Origin: Duganella levis
Lineage (GTDB): Bacteria; Pseudomonadota; Gammaproteobacteria; Burkholderiales; Burkholderiaceae_D
Assembly: GCF_009857605.1 (NCBI RefSeq)
Contig: NZ_WWCT01000010.1
Span: forward strand, 1-64,000
Length of the DNA stretch: 64,000 nt
Direction: 5' to 3'
The position numbers were made by a program, and so were the translations under genes. The notes beneath the pieces were generated by a model. It was not told the origin of the DNA and did no database searches. It saw nothing but the letters and a program-made list of their open reading frames with translations. Shown one piece after another: positions 49,136 to 57,427 of this stretch (its first letter is position 1; the number at the start of each line of letters is the position of its first letter).

Positions 49136-49155
49136 ATTTCTGTCAACACAGAAAT
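49136..49155. promoter_or_regulatory. 20-bp palindromic operator upstream of the GbsR-like regulator
   Basis: ATTTCTGT-CAAC-ACAGAAAT, perfect 8-bp arms, 11-30 bases before the regulator start codon. Matches the site at 48564-48583, which strongly suggests autoregulation. Confidence 0.8.
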
Positions 49156-49178
49156 GTTATGCCTCGCTCAACCCAAAG

Positions 49179-49403
49179 TCAAAGACTTTTCTTGGGATTT
49201 CGCCACACCCAACCAGCCGCAGCAGCAATAACCATGGCCACCGCAATCGCCACGTGCGCCTCAACCGAAAACACCATCATAAGCAGCATTCCCACTTCAC
49301 CGCCCAAGGACGTAGCAACAGTAAATTTAGTGAATGGCAGCGCAGCTCGCATTTCCTTTAACTGTACGCGACCCCAGTTTTTAAGATCCCCGTTCCCGCT
49401 CAT
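49179..49403 (-). CDS. small membrane protein, unknown function
   Basis: A 74-residue protein starting MSGNGDLKNWGRVQLKEMRA, with two predicted helices (TVATSLGGEVGMLLMMVFSV and HVAIAVAMVIAAAAGWVW) and a basic end. AAGGA precedes the ATG. Its start overlaps the stop of the upstream small gene (ATGA). I do not recognise a family. Confidence 0.65.
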   Translation of the reverse strand: MSGNGDLKNWGRVQLKEMRAALPFTKFTVATSLGGEVGMLLMMVFSVEAHVAIAVAMVIAAAAGWVWRNPKKSL

Positions 49404-49681
49404 TTCGATTCCTTTTGCGCACTTGCTGCGCATGACTGAGCAACCGGCCGAGCCATGTAGCCAGAGCACAAAGTGATGACGACTACGATCACGGCGACAA
49501 TCTTAAAGTTGATGCCTGGCCGCCAGTTGAGGTCGGCTCCGCGTTCGGTCATCGCCGCCAGCAACTGCATGCCGCAAAATACCCCACAAATAATACAAAA
49601 TATTCCGAGAGTGCTGTAAGCCGGTCCCGCCGCGAAACACCGGGCTGCCGACAACCAATTCAGTTGGACATCTTTTAGCAT
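49400..49681 (-). CDS. small membrane protein, unknown function
   Basis: A 93-residue protein starting MLKDVQLNWLSAARCFAAGP, with two predicted helices (YSTLGIFCIICGVFCGMQLL and FKIVAVIVVVITLCSGYMA). It overlaps the next small gene by 4 bases and starts 45 bases after the MutS-like gene, so all three may be one transcript. No family recognised. Confidence 0.65.
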   Translation of the reverse strand: MLKDVQLNWLSAARCFAAGPAYSTLGIFCIICGVFCGMQLLAAMTERGADLNWRPGINFKIVAVIVVVITLCSGYMARPVAQSCAASAQKESK

Positions 49682-49726
49682 TACAAGTTCCAAAGGCGGG
49701 CGGAACTTGCAGTGTAGTGAACGGGC

Positions 49727-51223
49727 TTAGGTCGCCAGTTGCGGCAGATCAGTGTCCGGATGCGCCATGTAGTCGCTGAGCCAGGCGTGGATGCGGTCGG
49801 CTTTGGTGGTGATGGCGCTGTCGAAGCCGCGCGCGGTCAGCAGGGCGATGCCGTTGGTGGCTTGCAGCAGGCCAGGCTTGAGCTGCCAGCGCCCGCCCTC
49901 GCGGCTGACGCACCACGGCCGCAGGCTGTCGGCCAGCAGCGACGCCAGCACCAGATGGTGCGACGCCACCACCACCCGCCCCTGCTGCGCCAGCGTGTGC
50001 AGCACCGCGCCGGCCGCCGATACGGATTCCAGGTAGTTCGTGCCGCGGAAGATTTCGTCGATCAGGAAGATGGCGCGCCGCTGCGCCGCCACCGCCAGCA
50101 GTTCCTGCCCGCGCCGCAGTTCGGCCATATAGAAGCTCTCGCCGTTGTCCATCGCATCGTCGTTCTGCATACTGGTGTACACCGGCTGCAGCGGCGTGAC
50201 CGCACGCGTCGCGTAGCAGAAGCCGAAGGCCCGCGCGGTGATCAGGTTCAGGCCTATCGTGCGCAGCAAGGTGCTCTTGCCGATGCCGTTTTGGCCGGAG
50301 ATGAACACGCCCTGCCGCGCCATGCCGAACGTCAGCGCCGCCGCATCGGCCAGCAGCGGATGCACCACATCGTCCAGCGCCACTTCGTCACCCTGCTCCG
50401 CCCAGCAGAACGCCTGCACCTGCGACAGATGGCGCGCCAGCGCCAGATCCGCCTCCAGCGCCGCCACCCGCGCAAAGCTGGAGCGCAGGAAGTCGATGTG
50501 CTCACCTACCACCTCGCGGCTGCGGAAGTAGTGCCGCACATTTTCCAGGAACATCCAGTCGGCGTAATCGCGCGCGCCCGGCAGGTAAGCCAGCAGCGAA
50601 CGGCCGAGACCCCGGTTCAGGCGCGCAGCCTCGGCGCCGTCATCGCGCAGCGGCGCCGTCGCCGGGTCGTCGATTTGCGCCAGCAGCCCGTGCGCGCGCA
50701 GCATCTGCTGCATGGCGTTGAGGATGCTGGTCCACTCCTGCACCGCATCATGATAGCCCGCCTGAATCGCGCACAGCGACAGGAACAGCGCCAGCGTCAC
50801 GAGCCACATCCACAGCCAGTTCATGCCCAGCGCCAGCCCGACCGACAGCAGGAACGCCCACGGCAACCAGCCCAGCAGCGGCACCCAGCGCGGCGTTGAT
50901 GACAGCGGCGCGCCAAACACGGTCTCGCTGATCTCGCGGTCCGCCTGGCGCAGACCGGTGGCGGCGGACGTCAATCGCGTCCGCAGTCCATCGTCCGCCA
51001 CCAACGCGCGGACACGGACGACCGAGGTGGACACATCCTCCTGCACATGCAGCCGCCGGTGCAGTTCCTGCTGGCCGAAGATGCTGGTCTCGCGCGCCAG
51101 CTGTGCGCTGTAATCCGGCAGCAGCAGGTCGTCCCAGGTGGCGGTGTCCAGCAAAGTGTCCGCGTCGGACAGGGTACGGCAGTAGAGCGCAACATCGCTC
51201 GGCACAAACGGGTAATCGGTCAT
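49727..51223 (-). CDS. membrane-anchored MutS-like ATPase
   Basis: A 498-residue protein. The C-terminal MutS-type ATPase domain has the Walker A motif FISGQNGIGKSTLLRTIGLN, Walker B AIFLIDEIFRGTNYLESVSA and the signature region YTSMQNDDAMDNGESFYMAE. The mismatch-recognition and connector domains are missing. Two transmembrane helices (about residues 120-160: WLPWAFLLSVGLALGMNWLW, MWLVTLALFLSLCAIQAG) and a helical core replace them. Such proteins are annotated MutS-related but are unlikely to do mismatch repair. It is divergent from the sigma54-controlled export operon, so the GGAC-repeat region lies in front of both. The start is uncertain: ATG 51223 lacks a clear ribosome binding site. Confidence 0.82.
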   Translation of the reverse strand: MTDYPFVPSDVALYCRTLSDADTLLDTATWDDLLLPDYSAQLARETSIFGQQELHRRLHVQEDVSTSVVRVRALVADDGLRTRLTSAATGLRQADREISETVFGAPLSSTPRWVPLLGWLPWAFLLSVGLALGMNWLWMWLVTLALFLSLCAIQAGYHDAVQEWTSILNAMQQMLRAHGLLAQIDDPATAPLRDDGAEAARLNRGLGRSLLAYLPGARDYADWMFLENVRHYFRSREVVGEHIDFLRSSFARVAALEADLALARHLSQVQAFCWAEQGDEVALDDVVHPLLADAAALTFGMARQGVFISGQNGIGKSTLLRTIGLNLITARAFGFCYATRAVTPLQPVYTSMQNDDAMDNGESFYMAELRRGQELLAVAAQRRAIFLIDEIFRGTNYLESVSAAGAVLHTLAQQGRVVVASHHLVLASLLADSLRPWCVSREGGRWQLKPGLLQATNGIALLTARGFDSAITTKADRIHAWLSDYMAHPDTDLPQLAT

Positions 51224-51289
51224 GAAAGGCTTATCAGGTGGCAACACTGCGCCAGATTGAGCACAATTGCCAGATTTTCAAGTCCGGCC

Positions 51290-51348
51290 GGACAACGCGG
51301 ACATCACGGACGTTGCCGGACGCTCCCGGACGCATGCGGACAGCGGAC
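51290..51348. promoter_or_regulatory. array of GGAC repeats, candidate enhancer for the sigma54 promoter
   Basis: GGAC occurs at 51290, 51299, 51308, 51318, 51328, 51338 and 51345 (spacings 9, 9, 10, 10, 10, 7), mostly as CGGAC; three copies are extended to GCGGACA. All sit on one face of the helix and end about 41 bases before the -24 element, the classical position of an NtrC-type upstream activating sequence. Confidence 0.7.
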
Positions 51349-51388
51349 ACGCCATTAACTATTCCATATAAATCAAACACTTAGAATC

Positions 51389-51403
51389 TGGCACGCTTTC
51401 TGC
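51389..51403 (+). promoter_or_regulatory. sigma54 (RpoN) promoter of the export operon
   Basis: TGGCACGCTTTCTGC matches the consensus TGGCACG-N4-TTGC at all but one base, with GG at 51390-51391 and GC at 51402-51403 in the required spacing. Transcription should start near 51415, about 23 bases before the adaptor gene. The operon encodes its own sigma54 activator. Confidence 0.88.
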
Positions 51404-51437
51404 GTAATGTTGCCTATCCATACACCATACGACCATC

Positions 51438-52706
51438 ATGATACGTGACACCTCCTCCCAAGACGCCGTGATCGCCGCGCCCAAAGGCCAGGCCACCAAG
51501 CGCCGCCTGATCATCGCCGGCGCCTCCGTGGCACTGCTGGCCGTGGGCTGGTACCTGTTCCACAACTGGCGCAACACCGACCACTCGGTCAACATCTCGC
51601 GCCTGCGCATCGCTGAAGTGGGCCGCGGCACCCTGATTCGCGACGCCGCCGTCAACGGCCGCATCGTCGCCGCCGTCAGCCCGACGCTGTACGCGCCGTC
51701 GCTGGCCACCGTCACGCTGCAGACTCACGCCGGCGACACCGTCAAGAAAGGCGACGTGCTGGCCGTGCTGGAATCGCCCGACCTGTCCGACGCGCTGAAG
51801 AAGGAACAAGCGGCCTACGCCCAGATCGAAGCCGATGTGGCCCGCCAGCGCATCCTGGCCCGCAAACAGAAGCTGCTGGCGCAGCGCGACGCCGACACCG
51901 CCGAAATCGAGCGCCTGTCCGCGCAGCGCACGCTGGAGCGCTACGACGCTGTCTCCAACGAAGGCATCATCGCCAAGATCGAATACCAGAAGGCCAAGGA
52001 CGCGCTGAACTCCGCCGCCATCCGCGCCAAGCACGCCGACCAGGCCTCGGCGCTGGAAAGCGACAACGTGGCGCTGGAGCTGGAATCCAAGATCAAGCAG
52101 CTGGAGCAGCAACGCAGCACGCTGTCCAACGCCCAGCGCCGCGTCGACGAGCTGACGGTGCGGGCGCCGGTCGATGGCTTCATCGGCACGCTGTCGGTGG
52201 CCAACCGCAGCGTGGTGCCGGCCAACACACCGCTGATGACGCTGGTCGATCTGTCGCGCCTTGAAGTCGAGCTGGAAGTGCCGGAGACGTATGTGTCCGA
52301 CCTGGGCCTGGGCATGACGGCGGAAGTCAACTACGGCACCGGCACCGCCAACGGCAAACTGTCGGCGCTGTCGCCGGAAGTGGTGAAGAACCAGGTGCTG
52401 GCGCGGGTGCGCTTCAACGGCGAACAGCCGGCCGGCCTGCGCCAGAGCCAGCGCATCACCGCCCGCCTGCTGATCGACGAGAAGCACGACGCGCTGATGG
52501 TGCAGCGCGGCCCGTTCGTCGAATCGGAAGGCGGCCGCTATGCGTATGTGGTGCGCGACGGCGTCGCCATCCGCACCCCGATCAAGCTGGGCGCCACCAG
52601 CGTCTCCGCCGTGGAAATCCTCGGCGGCCTGAAACAAGGCGACAAGATTGTGATCTCCGGTACCGAAACCTTTGAGAACGCCGAACGCGTCTCGATCAAT
52701 CAATAA
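51438..52706 (+). CDS. periplasmic adaptor (HlyD/MacA-like membrane fusion protein)
   Basis: A 422-residue protein. One N-terminal helix (LIIAGASVALLAVGWYLF); biotinyl-lipoyl halves (VTLQTHAGDTVKKGDVLAVL and DELTVRAPVDGFIGTLSVAN) separated by a long coiled-coil hairpin (about residues 115-230, rich in Glu, Gln, Lys and Leu); then beta-barrel and membrane-proximal domains. It would link the inner-membrane ABC permeases to an outer-membrane channel, which is not encoded here. First gene of the sigma54 operon; 17 bases before the ATPase. Confidence 0.9.
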   Translation: MIRDTSSQDAVIAAPKGQATKRRLIIAGASVALLAVGWYLFHNWRNTDHSVNISRLRIAEVGRGTLIRDAAVNGRIVAAVSPTLYAPSLATVTLQTHAGDTVKKGDVLAVLESPDLSDALKKEQAAYAQIEADVARQRILARKQKLLAQRDADTAEIERLSAQRTLERYDAVSNEGIIAKIEYQKAKDALNSAAIRAKHADQASALESDNVALELESKIKQLEQQRSTLSNAQRRVDELTVRAPVDGFIGTLSVANRSVVPANTPLMTLVDLSRLEVELEVPETYVSDLGLGMTAEVNYGTGTANGKLSALSPEVVKNQVLARVRFNGEQPAGLRQSQRITARLLIDEKHDALMVQRGPFVESEGGRYAYVVRDGVAIRTPIKLGATSVSAVEILGGLKQGDKIVISGTETFENAERVSINQ

Positions 52707-52723
52707 CTTTTAAGAGGCTCCCT

Positions 52724-53437
52724 ATGCTGCGCATGAAAAACCTGAGCAAAGTGTATCGCACCCACATGATCGAAACCCACGCGCTGCGCGGTTTCGAGAT
52801 CGAGGTCAAGCAAGGCGAATTCGTCACCGTCACCGGGCCGTCCGGCTCTGGCAAGACCAGTTTCCTCAACATCGCCGGCCTGCTGGAAGAATTCACCGAC
52901 GGCGAGTATGTGCTGGACGGCGTCAACGTCCGCGGCATGGACGACAACGCCCGCTCGCGCCTGCGCAATGAAAAGCTGGGCTTCATCTTCCAGGGCTTTA
53001 ACCTGATTCCCGACCTGTCGCTGTTCGATAACGTCGACGTGCCGCTGCGCTATCGCGGCTTCAACGCCGCCGAGCGCAAGGAGCGCATCGAGGACGCACT
53101 GGCCAAGGTCGGCCTGGCCTCGCGCATGAAGCACTATCCGGCCGAACTGTCCGGCGGACAGCAGCAGCGGGTGGCGATCGCCCGCGCGCTGGCCGGCTCG
53201 CCCAAGCTGCTGCTGGCCGATGAACCGACCGGTAACCTGGACACGCAAATGGCGCGCGGCGTGATGGAGCTGCTGGAAGAGATCAACGCCGCCGGCACCA
53301 CCATCCTGATGGTGACCCACGATCCCGAACTGGCGGTGCGCACCCAGCGCAATGTCCACATCATCGACGGCCAGGTGTCCGACCTGGTGCGCAAGTCGCC
53401 GTCGCTGAGCACCGTCGGCCACGCCGCCCAAGCGTAA
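52724..53437 (+). CDS. ABC transporter ATP-binding protein (MacB/LolD type)
   Basis: A 237-residue ATPase: Walker A VTGPSGSGKTSFLNIAGLLE, Q-loop FIFQGFNLIPDLSLFDNV, signature LSGGQQQRVAIARALAGSPK, Walker B LLLADEPTGNLDT, H-loop MVTHDPELA. The NLDT and GFNLIP features place it in the MacB/LolD/FtsE group of mechanotransmission transporters. 10 bases before the first permease. Confidence 0.93.
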   Translation: MLRMKNLSKVYRTHMIETHALRGFEIEVKQGEFVTVTGPSGSGKTSFLNIAGLLEEFTDGEYVLDGVNVRGMDDNARSRLRNEKLGFIFQGFNLIPDLSLFDNVDVPLRYRGFNAAERKERIEDALAKVGLASRMKHYPAELSGGQQQRVAIARALAGSPKLLLADEPTGNLDTQMARGVMELLEEINAAGTTILMVTHDPELAVRTQRNVHIIDGQVSDLVRKSPSLSTVGHAAQA

Positions 53438-53447
53438 GGAGCGCAGC

Positions 53448-54758
53448 ATGTTCCAATACTACTTCCTGCTCGGCCTGCGCAGCCTGCGCCGCAATCCGGC
53501 CCTGACCGCGCTGATGGTGCTGACGCTGGCCATCGGCGTGGCGGCCAGCGTGTCGACGCTGACCATCCTGCACGTCATGTCCGGCAACCCGATCCCGACC
53601 AAGAGCGAGCGCCTGTTCGTGCCGCAGTTCGACAACGGCCCGATTGAAAGCTACAAGGTTGGCGACAAGCCGAATGACGAACAGATGAGCTACCGAGACG
53701 CCGTCAATTTCATGAACAGCAAGGCCGGCGAGCGGCGCACCGCGCTGTTTGGCGTCAGCCTGCCGCTGGAACCGGAGCGCAAGGATCTGGGCGTGTTCGT
53801 GGTGCGCGGCATCGCCACCGGTGGCGATTACTTCAATATGTTTGAAGCGCCCTTCCTGCACGGCCAGGGCTGGGCGCCGGACGCCGACCAGCGCGGCGGC
53901 GACGTGATTGTCATCAGCCGCAAGCTGTCGGAAAAACTGTACGGCGACGCCGATCCGGTGGGCCGCCGCGTGCGCATGGGCGGCTTCGATTACCAGATCG
54001 TCGGCGTGCTCGACACCTGGAACGTGATCCCGCGCTACCAGCACCTGATCGGCCCTGAAACCGCCTTCGGCGATGAAGAGGATATGTACATTCCCTTCGC
54101 CACCGCCATCCGCCACCAGGTGGATCGCAATGGCAGCGTTGGCTGCCAGGGCAACGTGGAACCGGGCTACCAGGGCTTCCTCGATTCGGAGTGCACCTGG
54201 ATCCAGGTGTGGTTTGAGACCGCCAGCGCAGACCGCTCGGCGCTGCAAAGCTATCTGGACAGCTACGCCGCCGAGCAGCGCAAGCTGGGACGCCTGAAAC
54301 GCAATACGCCGAACAAGCTGTACGACGTCATGGAATGGCTGGAATTCGAAAAGGTCGTCGACAATGACAACAAGCTGGCAGTGTACCTGTCGTTCGGCTT
54401 CCTGCTGCTTTGCCTGGTCAACACCATCGGCCTGCTGCTGGCCAAGTTCTCGGTACGCGCCGCCGAAGTCGGCATCCGCCGCGCGCTGGGCGCCTCGCGC
54501 CGCGAGATTTTCACCCAGTTCCTGATCGAGACCACGGTGGTCGGCCTGGTCGGCGGCCTGCTTGGACTGCTGCTGGCGGTCGGCGCGCTGGCGCTGATCG
54601 CACTGCAGTCGAAGGCACTGGCAACGGTGGCGCAGATGGACTGGATCATGCTGCTGACCACCTTCGTGCTGGCGGTGCTGGCGGCGGTCCTGGCCGGCCT
54701 GCTGCCGACCTGGCGCGCCTGCCAGGTCACGCCGGCACTGCAACTCAAATCCCAATAA
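53448..54758 (+). CDS. ABC transporter permease, MacB/FtsX type (first)
   Basis: A 436-residue protein with an N-terminal helix (NPALTALMVLTLAIGVAASV), a large periplasmic MacB core domain (about 45-300) and three C-terminal helices of the FtsX domain (FLLLCLVNTIGLLLAKFSVR, AEVGIRRALGASRREIFTQF, VGLVGGLLGLLLAVGALALI). The RRALGASRREIF coupling segment is typical. It pairs with the second permease to make a heterodimer. Confidence 0.9.
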   Translation: MFQYYFLLGLRSLRRNPALTALMVLTLAIGVAASVSTLTILHVMSGNPIPTKSERLFVPQFDNGPIESYKVGDKPNDEQMSYRDAVNFMNSKAGERRTALFGVSLPLEPERKDLGVFVVRGIATGGDYFNMFEAPFLHGQGWAPDADQRGGDVIVISRKLSEKLYGDADPVGRRVRMGGFDYQIVGVLDTWNVIPRYQHLIGPETAFGDEEDMYIPFATAIRHQVDRNGSVGCQGNVEPGYQGFLDSECTWIQVWFETASADRSALQSYLDSYAAEQRKLGRLKRNTPNKLYDVMEWLEFEKVVDNDNKLAVYLSFGFLLLCLVNTIGLLLAKFSVRAAEVGIRRALGASRREIFTQFLIETTVVGLVGGLLGLLLAVGALALIALQSKALATVAQMDWIMLLTTFVLAVLAAVLAGLLPTWRACQVTPALQLKSQ

Positions 54759-54770
54759 GCGAGGCTACTC

Positions 54771-56006
54771 ATGGAAATCCGTCCTATCCTGTCCGCGCTG
54801 CTGCGCAATAAAACCGGGCCGATACTGGTCGCGGTGCAGGTGGCCCTGAGCCTGGCCATCCTGTCCAACGCCATCTACATCGTGCAGGACCGCCAGGCCA
54901 TGTCGGCCCGCGCCAGCGGCGTCGCCAACGAAGACGAGGTGTTCGCCGTGCAGGTGCGCCGCCTCAAGGCGCTGCCGCACGAAGCCAGCCTGGCCGACCA
55001 GCACGCCCAGATCGCCACCATCCGCGCCGTGGCCGGCGTGACCTCGGTGGCCCAGGTCAGCCAGATCCCGCTGAGCCGTTCCGGCAACACCACCGGCCTG
55101 GCGACAGACTACAAGCAGGTCACTGCGGTGGCGCTGGGCTCCACCTACCAGTCCGCCGAATCGCTGGTGAAAACCTGGGGGCTGCAACTGACCGAGGGGC
55201 GCGACTTCCTGCCTGGCGAACTACTGGAAATCGACAGCACCACCAGCAAGGAATACCCGAAGGTGGCCATCATCACCCGCGTGCTGGGCGAAAAACTGTG
55301 GCCCGGCGCCACCAGCTTTGTCGGCAAACAAATGCTGAACGGGACCGGCAGCGATGCCAATCCGTTGCGCATTGTCGGCGTGGTCGAAAAACTGCAAACG
55401 CCAAGCGCCCAAATCGGCGCCAAGGGCGAGCAATCCTTCATCATTCCGGCCCGCACCACGGGCGATGCCGGCTACGGCTACACGGTGCGCGCCGAGCCGG
55501 GCCAACTGGATCGGGTGATCAAGGAAACCGAAGCCGCGCTGCGCGCCGCCTCGCCGGAGCCGCTTATCATCCGGACCAAATCGCTGCCGGAATATCGCAA
55601 GCTGCGCTACCGCGCCGACCTGGCGCTGGCGTGGATGCTGGTGACGGTCAGCGTGCTACTGCTGCTGATCACCGCCAGCGGCATCGTCGGCATGGCCAGC
55701 CTGTGGGTCACGCAGCGCCGCAAGCAGATCGGCGTGCGCCGTGCACTCGGCGCGCGCCGGGTCGATATCCTGCGCTACTTCATCACCGAGAACGTACTGA
55801 TTACGAGTGCCGGCGTGGTGGCCGGCGTGCTGCTGGCATTGGGGCTGAACCAGCTGTTGGTCAGCAAGCTGGAAATGGCACGGCTGCCGGCCAGCTACCT
55901 GCTGATTGGTTCCGGCGTGTTCCTGGCGCTGGGCGTGCTGGCCGTCTACGGCCCGGCATGGCGCGCCGCCAGCATCTCGCCGGCCACCGCCACCCGCACC
56001 GCGTAA
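54771..56006 (+). CDS. ABC transporter permease, MacB/FtsX type (second)
   Basis: A 411-residue protein with the same layout as the preceding gene: N-terminal helix (GPILVAVQVALSLAILSNAI), periplasmic domain, and a C-terminal FtsX domain (VLLLLITASGIVGMASLWVT, QIGVRRALGARRVDILRYFI, TSAGVVAGVLLALGLNQLLV). It is a divergent paralogue, not a recent copy. Its stop overlaps a possible early ATG of the response regulator (TAATG at 56004-56008). Confidence 0.9.
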   Translation: MEIRPILSALLRNKTGPILVAVQVALSLAILSNAIYIVQDRQAMSARASGVANEDEVFAVQVRRLKALPHEASLADQHAQIATIRAVAGVTSVAQVSQIPLSRSGNTTGLATDYKQVTAVALGSTYQSAESLVKTWGLQLTEGRDFLPGELLEIDSTTSKEYPKVAIITRVLGEKLWPGATSFVGKQMLNGTGSDANPLRIVGVVEKLQTPSAQIGAKGEQSFIIPARTTGDAGYGYTVRAEPGQLDRVIKETEAALRAASPEPLIIRTKSLPEYRKLRYRADLALAWMLVTVSVLLLLITASGIVGMASLWVTQRRKQIGVRRALGARRVDILRYFITENVLITSAGVVAGVLLALGLNQLLVSKLEMARLPASYLLIGSGVFLALGVLAVYGPAWRAASISPATATRTA

Positions 56007-56026
56007 TGACGGCAACCGGAGCCCAA

Positions 56027-56061
56027 GGCATGCCGCGACAATGTTATGCTTGCGGCATGCC
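56027..56061 (+). promoter_or_regulatory. inverted repeat covering the response-regulator start
   Basis: GGCATGCCGC (56027-56036) and GCGGCATGCC (56052-56061) form a perfect 10-bp stem with a 15-nt loop. Each arm holds one candidate ATG (56030 and 56057). In RNA the hairpin would hide both, suggesting translational control; as DNA it could be an operator. Confidence 0.55.
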
Positions 56062-57427
56062 TACTGTACTCATCATCGACGATAACGCCGCCGTTTCGGT
56101 GGCCCTGGAAGTGCTGTTCTCGCTGCACGACATCGAGGCGCTGCGCGCCGCCTCGCCTGAAGCCGGCCTGGCGCTGCTGGAGCAGCACAGCGTCGACCTG
56201 GTTTTGCAGGATATGAACTTCAGCGCCGACACCACCTCCGGCGAGGAAGGCACGGCGCTGTTCCGTGCTATCCGCGCGCGCCATCCGGACCTGCCGGTGA
56301 TCCTGCTGACCGCCTGGACCCACCTGAATGCGGCGGTGGACCTGATCAAGGCCGGCGCCGCCGACTATCTGGCCAAGCCGTGGGACGACAACAAGCTGAT
56401 CGCCACCGTCAACAACCTGATCGAACTGGGACAGGCCAAGCGCGCCTTGCAGCAACGCGTGCAGGCCGACCTGCGCCAGCGGCGCGAACTGGAACACGGC
56501 CATGACCTGCGCGGCATGGTGTTCCAGGACCAGGCCACCGAACGCGTGATCCACCTGGCCTGCCAGGTGGCGCGCGCCGACGTGCCGGTGCTGATCTCCG
56601 GCCCCAATGGCACCGGCAAGGAGCGCATCGCGGAAATCATCCAGGCCAATTCCGCCGTGCGCGGCGGCCCGTTCGTGGTGCTGAACTGCGGCGCCATCCC
56701 GTCCGAGCTGATTGAGGCGGAACTGTTCGGCGCCGACGCCGGCGCCTACACCGGCGCCTCCAAAGCGCGCGAGGGCAAGTTTGAAGCGGCCGACGGCGGC
56801 ACGCTGTTCCTCGACGAAATCGGCAACCTGCCGCTGGCCGGACAAATGAAACTGCTACGGGTATTGGAGACCGGCCGCTTCGAGCGTCTCGGCTCCAACC
56901 GCGAACGCCAGGTCAAGGTGCGCGTCATCAGCGCCACCAATGCCGACCTGCAGGCCATGATCAAGGCCGGCACCTTCCGCGAGGATCTGTTCTATCGCCT
57001 CAACGTGATCGAACTGCGGCTGCCGCCGCTGGCGGCGCGGCCGCTGGACATCCTGCCGTTGGCGATGCACTTCCTCGGCGCCGGCAAGCAGCTGCATCCC
57101 GATGCGCAGGCGGCGCTGCTGGCGCATGCGTGGCCGGGCAATGTGCGCGAACTGAAAAACGTCATGATGCGCGCCGGCCTGCTGGCCAGCGGCGACGTGA
57201 TCAAGGTGGCCGACCTGGGCCTGCCGCCGGCTTCGGCGTCTGCATCGATGTCGACTGGCGCAGCATCGGCCAGCAGCGATGAAGGCAGCCGTGAGCCGGA
57301 CCGCGACGCCATCAGCCTGGCGCTGAGTCGCGCCGGCGGCGTGGTGGCGCAAGCGGCGGCTGAACTGGGCCTGTCGCGTCAGGCGCTGTACCGCCGCATG
57401 GAACGGCTGGGCATCGTGCGGCCGTGA
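56057..57427 (+). CDS. NtrC-family sigma54-dependent response regulator
   Basis: A 456-residue protein. Receiver domain (residues 1-120) with [20 protein letters not shown], Asp52 in VLQDMNFS and Lys in [11 protein letters not shown]+ domain (about 150-370) with Walker [21 protein letters not shown], the sigma54-contact loop GAYTGA (variant of GAFTGA), [20 protein letters not shown] and R-finger [14 protein letters not shown]; Fis-type DNA-binding end [20 protein letters not shown]. It should activate the sigma54 promoter at 51389. Start is uncertain: ATG 56057 gives the family N-terminus; ATG 56030 has a better ribosome binding site (GGAG) and adds nine residues. Confidence 0.92.
   Translation: MPTVLIIDDNAAVSVALEVLFSLHDIEALRAASPEAGLALLEQHSVDLVLQDMNFSADTTSGEEGTALFRAIRARHPDLPVILLTAWTHLNAAVDLIKAGAADYLAKPWDDNKLIATVNNLIELGQAKRALQQRVQADLRQRRELEHGHDLRGMVFQDQATERVIHLACQVARADVPVLISGPNGTGKERIAEIIQANSAVRGGPFVVLNCGAIPSELIEAELFGADAGAYTGASKAREGKFEAADGGTLFLDEIGNLPLAGQMKLLRVLETGRFERLGSNRERQVKVRVISATNADLQAMIKAGTFREDLFYRLNVIELRLPPLAARPLDILPLAMHFLGAGKQLHPDAQAALLAHAWPGNVRELKNVMMRAGLLASGDVIKVADLGLPPASASASMSTGAASASSDEGSREPDRDAISLALSRAGGVVAQAAAELGLSRQALYRRMERLGIVRP

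Noticed and set aside
51290..51348. GGAC array considered as a CRISPR or tandem repeat
   Set aside because: Repeats are only 4-7 bases with 5-6 base gaps, no cas genes are near, and the position fits an enhancer.
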